NCBI GenBank assembly: GCA_947359465.1
Contig: OX375876.1
Location: 62,316,998 to 62,380,997, forward strand
Source of the DNA: Metellina segmentata
Taxonomy: Eukaryota > Arthropoda > Arachnida > Araneae > Tetragnathidae
Direction of reading: 5' to 3'
DNA length: 64,000 nt
Positions 57,401-63,400 of this stretch are shown piece after piece (positions within the stretch are counted from its first letter, which is position 1; every line of letters begins with the position of its first letter). Both the position numbers and the translations under genes were made by a program. The notes under the pieces were generated by a model. It ran no database searches. It was not told where the DNA came from and was given only the letters and a program-made list of their open reading frames with translations.

Positions 57401-60400
57401 AACAACATTTTGAGGATCCCCTGGAATGTAAATTAAAGTTAGTTAAAAAAAAAGAAGTTAAATATCCGCCTTTTTGTTTGTTTGCACTGAAAATCTCTCT
57501 CATTAGAGAATTCCGTGCACCAAAATATCGTCACTCAAAGTGCAAAAGGTCGTATGTCTAAAATCTGCATTTTTCAGAAGAGCAAACAAACTAAATGTTT
57601 TCCTCGTGATTTGATTCTATTATTATATACATTTGGTTGTTACTTTTATCGGATCAGCTGATGACATAAGAGATTTTGCCACCTGGTGGAAATCACAAAA
57701 TGCCACATATAGCAATAATAAAAGAAAAAAATGGAATTTTTTTACATCCGACCTTTTGTACTTGGAGTGACGATATTATATTCTTTGGTACAGCTTCAGT
57801 CTACGTTTACTGCGATGGCAACGACCTTGGCGCTCTTTTTTTTTTTGGAGCGCTTCATAAAGTGCCAAGAAAAGGATTACTTCAGCTTCAAATGAACCAA
57901 TGAAATCAAAAGACAGTTTAACGGATTTCGAAAGAATTTTCTAGAATATTCAAAATGAAAATTTAAGATTTCCGCTGGCCGAGGTTGCCATAAAAAACGC
58001 AATAACCGTAATACAGATGTGTTGCCTTTACTCGCTACTTGAAGTGCGCCAAGACTGTTGCCACCTCTATAAACGTAGACTGAAGCTGTACCTATTCTTA
58101 AAATCCTCGCCAGTGAGTGAGTTGTAATTATTGCAACACATATTTTTTTCTTGTCATCCACGAATTATGCTACGTAAAAGAAATGTTTTCTATAGAAATG
58201 CATATGTTTGAAAAATACACTCCGTTCTTTCCAGTCCTTTAATAATTAAGTGAATCGGTGGTTTTCATAGTTGGGAAAAGTTTATACTGCGTATTAGATT
58301 AATATATTTGATTGTAATTAATCCGAGGAGTATTTTATAGAACTAATTATAATCAGAAATTATGAATGTCGAAACAGAAATTATACAACTGGAATAAATA
58401 AAATATTACGATTCTAGTTATGGTCTTAAGAAATTTATACATCGTCTCACACAAATATACCACATGCAACTATATCTTTTCTGCATATATTTTATGTTTG
58501 AGGTAGTCTATATGATTAACGTTATGCCTTTTTTTCCAGGTTATCTAATATCATGTATTGACGGAGCTAAATTAATAATAAATCCATCTGGTCAAAATCA
58601 AAGTCAACCTGCTGGTAAAGGGTTTGGCCTAACATGTCAAGGAGAAGCAGAAGACCCAGATCTTTTCACAGAAATGAAATGGGTTGGTCCTAAAGGAGAA
58701 CTTATTGAAGGGTATGAGTTACTCATGAATTCTTTATTCTCTATTCAATTGATTCCAATTGAAACGCATTCTCTCGTGTACAATATACTTATAATTTTTA
58801 TTTTTTAGAAGCCGAGATTTTGGGAGAAAAAAACTCTTTTTTTAACTATAAAAAAGTTGAATGGATAATAAAACTAAATGTCTTTGTCCCTACGCGTGCG
58901 TCTTACGAAATTTTCTTTTTGTTGCTTTTTAATTTTCAAATCGGTCCATCACAAATTAAATATTTTATCTAAATTCATTGTATGAGTTTATGTGCGGCTA
59001 TGTTGTGGTGAGTGATAGTTTTCGTTGACAAGAGAGTGAAATACGAGCCCAACTCCCATAGCTCGATCCCCTCCCAATAATTTTAAGGTGTCAGGGCCCT
59101 TAAAGGGGGGGGGGAGGGAGTGAATTTTGAAATATTTCCAATAAATGACTATATACGTTGTTCCACCGATACACCCACACCAGAAGTTATTGGAGATATC
59201 CCTAGAACTTTTATAGTTGTGACCCGGTACCCTAAAAGAGGAGGGATAAGTATTACAAAAATATAAATAATACGATTTATCGATCGATTTACTGGATGAC
59301 CCAATCTCACTCATCCCATTAGGTAGTTTGACATTTTACAGAGGACAGGGATGCAAAGTTCTAGGGGCCTGAACACCTTGGGCCACGATAATTTTTGTTG
59401 CAGCCCACAACATGATACTAACGTTACACATATACATGAAAAAAGTTAGGATCTGCTGTATAAACAAAATGAAAAGTTGTGAAAACACAGATATATGCAG
59501 TAATCAAAAGGCCTTAATATAAAATGAACAATGCGTGTAATGATTTTTTACTGTGTTGTAGGTGTATTTTACCTGCGTGATAAACAAAAAATCGATTTAT
59601 GTTGGTTAAATTGGTTCCAATGTGTATGTTTGATCATTTTTTTTTTGACATTTTGGGGAGTGTCCTTCCTCTTCCTGCTGGATCGTCACTTGTGTCCTAT
59701 CGAAGTGAACAAATATTTTCCTCGCTTGGTCAAACCCCATCACATTCAGACCTAGTCAATATATGGATTCTTTGCTTACTAACTGAATATTAAATTAGTA
59801 TTTCTTTGGCAAATATATTTGAATTTCTGTCCACGATTTTTTCACTTCTGGTCTTCATCAACCACGATTAACATCAATTAAAACAACTGCAGCATTTAGC
59901 TATCAGAAGCATTTCGTCCCTCGAGCTTTGCATCTACGGCGGCTCCTTCCTGAGTCGACGATTTACCTACATATGGAAAAGTATACAACATATTTGTTTT
60001 ACGTTCACGAGTAGGGGCAAAGATTTTGTGTAGCCAGAAATTGACAGATGTCATTTGTAATACGTTTTATCGTAAAAATGAAACCGTGGATGGAGATTTC
60101 AACTAGAGGAGGATCCAACAGAAATTTAAAATCACAAACAAAATTAAAACATTACAAAAATTCGGGGAGAGTGATGTAAAAAGTCTCGGAAAAATAACCA
60201 TAAGGATATCCATAATCTCAAAAATGACCCAAACTACAATCGATGATCAGGAGATTACAAACGGCATGTCTATCCATACGGGATTTTGCTACGAAATGCT
60301 CAAGATGTAGATATGTCAACACAATCCTGACCGTGGTCATTATTTTTCAAAATTCAGTGACGTAATTTATTAGTGTAAGAATAAATACACAACTTGGAAT

Positions 60401-63400
60401 GCATATGGGGTGGTGTTTTAATCCGAAATGTACAAAAATTGGCTTTTGAAAATGCTATTGAATGAATATTAAAGATGAGATTCGGCGTTTGAAGGTTGTT
60501 GCATCACCTCAATAAGAAATTTCCACTGCATTGAATAAATTTTAGTGGCGCCATCTCATGAGTACTCTCGTAAGTTATGAAAAACTAACATTTGGACCCC
60601 AAATCGAAGTTTTACAGTCAATAGTGGCAGGATTTTGAAGCTTAATATGATACTCCAAAAAAAAAGATAGTCTGTAGTGAATGAAAATTAATCCGTTATA
60701 ACTGGTACATTTCTATTTAATATTGGAACTGTTTATTTTAAATTGGAAGTTTATTATCATTTACTTGTTATGAATCTCGCTTTAATGTTTTTAGTTTCAA
60801 CTATTTTAATATCTATGAATCAAGGATCTCCTTTCACTGACAAAATATATGTCATTGAGTTTTTATTTATTAGATTTGATCCTTTGATACTGCTGCTGTA
60901 TTGTCCGTATTTTTGTTAGAAAGTTCAACTAGACTGATTTCTTTTAGCTTAAAATTGACACGCATAAAAAAAATCTATTACTCATTTCCAAAATCAAACG
61001 ACCAATTATTTTGAGTAACCTCCATTAAAAAAAGCTAAAATAATAAAGCATTTGTAAATTGCTTAAGTTTAGAGGTATTTTCAGCCTCACTCCAATTGTT
61101 CGTTGCCGAAATAATATGTTGCTAAGTGTTTTGAATGTTTTTTTAATTTGAGATAGTCTGACTGGCTATTTCAATAAGTGGTTCCTTTTTCATTTAAATA
61201 TTCTGTTATGTCTTATTATCTTCGTTTATCCCAGTGCTTTGACTAATTTGCATCTTTTTTTAGATCCTCGGGTCCGATTGAAGTTTCTAAAGCAGGTAGT
61301 CTACTGCTTCTCATGTTTAGGGAACCCACAACAGAAGATAGTGGAGCATATAACTGCAGTGCAGTTTATGATAGTATTGATAGACTAAATACTGGTGTAC
61401 AGTTAGTTTTCTACCGTAAGTATATCAGCTTACTGTAATTTAATCATATCAATAAGCACATTACAAAAAAATCTATTAATTCATTTGATATAGTTTAACA
61501 AAGTGTGCCCTAATTAATCATATTTACAATTCATGGCACTTTTTCAGAGTGAACTTTTTTATGTTGTTTGAAAATGAGCGTCAGAAAGAAACAATTTAAG
61601 CTTCTAAATTAAAACTTTAAAAAAATGTGAAATTATTTTTCTGATATTCATAGCACACGTAAGTTTCAAACCTTGATTTGTACTAATATTTTTATCATTA
61701 AAACACCTTTTAATGGCCTCCCTACTTAAAAATAAAACAGTGCACTCTCTTTTGTTAGGCTTAATAAGTAGACAATAATTGACATAATATTTATACTTAC
61801 AGAGGATATTACGTGGGAAGATTGTCCAACAAAACAAGCTCTTGTCATTCTAAATGATGGCAAGATTAGGTGTAGAGTGTCTGCTAATCCCCCTGCAATT
61901 ATAACATGGCAAAAAGATGCTCAAATTCTCTCTGATCGTTATATTATTGAACATGATGGAATCAAAGTAACAGGTGTTAATGAAGAAGACAAAGGTGACT
62001 TTTCATTGAGGGCCATGGTACAACAAACTGGAAAATTTCAAGACAGAACCATCAAAGTTGAAGTTCATGGTATGTTATTCTTGATTTCATTTCATTTAGT
62101 ATTCTAACATTATATTATTCATTACATTTTATAACTGCCTTGTGTAAACCATATGCTCTAAATATATTTAAAAAATATTTTTCATAAAATCTTTATTTTA
62201 TTGTTCAAATTTATGTTTATTTTAATATTTGAAATTGATTTCAGTTTTATTTAATTTAATTTGTCACTTGAATACTTTTGAGGGATTCACATTGATTTTA
62301 TTATAAATGTTAATTACATATCTGCAAATAAAACATTATAAACAAGGTATTTTATTTGAATATTTAAAAAAAATGTTTTCTCTGCATTCATTGATCAGAA
62401 TTGCTTGTTTCTCACGGATGAAGTGTAATCTAAATTATTTAAATATTCCTCTTTCAATTTTTTAAATTCTATTCTATAAATAAACAACTCTGGATGATTT
62501 AAAGATTTGTTGTATTTCTATAAAGACACTAATTATCATATAGCATTTAGAAAACACCATGTTAGGGAATGGTTTAATGTTGTGGAAAATAATGCAATAA
62601 AAGAAAAATTAAATAAAAAGTATTTTTTTGTTCAAAATGTTTTAACATCCCTTTAGAAACTATGTGATTAAGGATATAAAAATGTAAACTTTAATCGAAA
62701 TGTGAATTATAGAGCTGCTTTTTAGCAATTAACTTATCAATGTTTTGTTTAATGTGTGACCAAAAAAAACCCACTAAAAACAAGAATTTCTAATTTTGTA
62801 CAGAAATACTATAAATGCATGTCACAACTGTAGTTCCAGTAGAGAGCAGTTTTGGCTACACACAAAAGCATTTATTTACAGTTATTCCCCACATAAAACC
62901 AGAAATTAATTTTTTTTAATGAATTTCTGGTAGTTGTGATACTGCAGACTTTGTTGTAATATCATAATCATAAGTCACTTAGAAATAGTGTTAAAGCTGC
63001 AAGTGTAGTGGCTCATTTTTTAGAACACATAGCATAAATTTGTAGTAATCATTGTTTAGAACATAAAAGAATCAGAAAATAGTGGAATATCGTATTTTTT
63101 ATGTTCTCTAATTCGTCTGATGATAAATATTGGGTGTTTTCAGCTGACCTCTTAAAACCTTGAACCACACTTTGAGGGAACCACTGGTCTAATATATTAA
63201 GGAAGTTAATGCAGTAAAATATAATTGTTACTGCAGTGACACCCTGTGTATTTTTCTCTTTTGTAATAATAATGTTTTACCTTTTCATTTTTAGTCCCAC
63301 CAGAGATTATTGAACTAGAAGACAAATTAGAAGCTACTGAAGGAAACGAAGCAATATTTAGATGCCAAGCTAGTGGTTTTCCTAGACCAGTTTATGCCTG

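Larger units (their letters stand above)
6412..58539 (+). other. Fas2: Fas2 intron 1 (52,128 bp)
   Basis: Bounded by GTGAGT at 6412 and TTTTTTTCCAG ending at 58539, joining two halves of one signal peptide in matching phase. It contains nearly all repeats listed here and no convincing nested gene. Very long first introns that carry regulatory elements are common in neural adhesion genes; that use here is inference. Confidence 0.75.

Noticed and set aside
59531..59793. Two overlapping frames in intron 2 as an extra Fas2 exon
   Set aside because: They do not resemble Ig sequence, and exons 2 and 3 join in phase without them.
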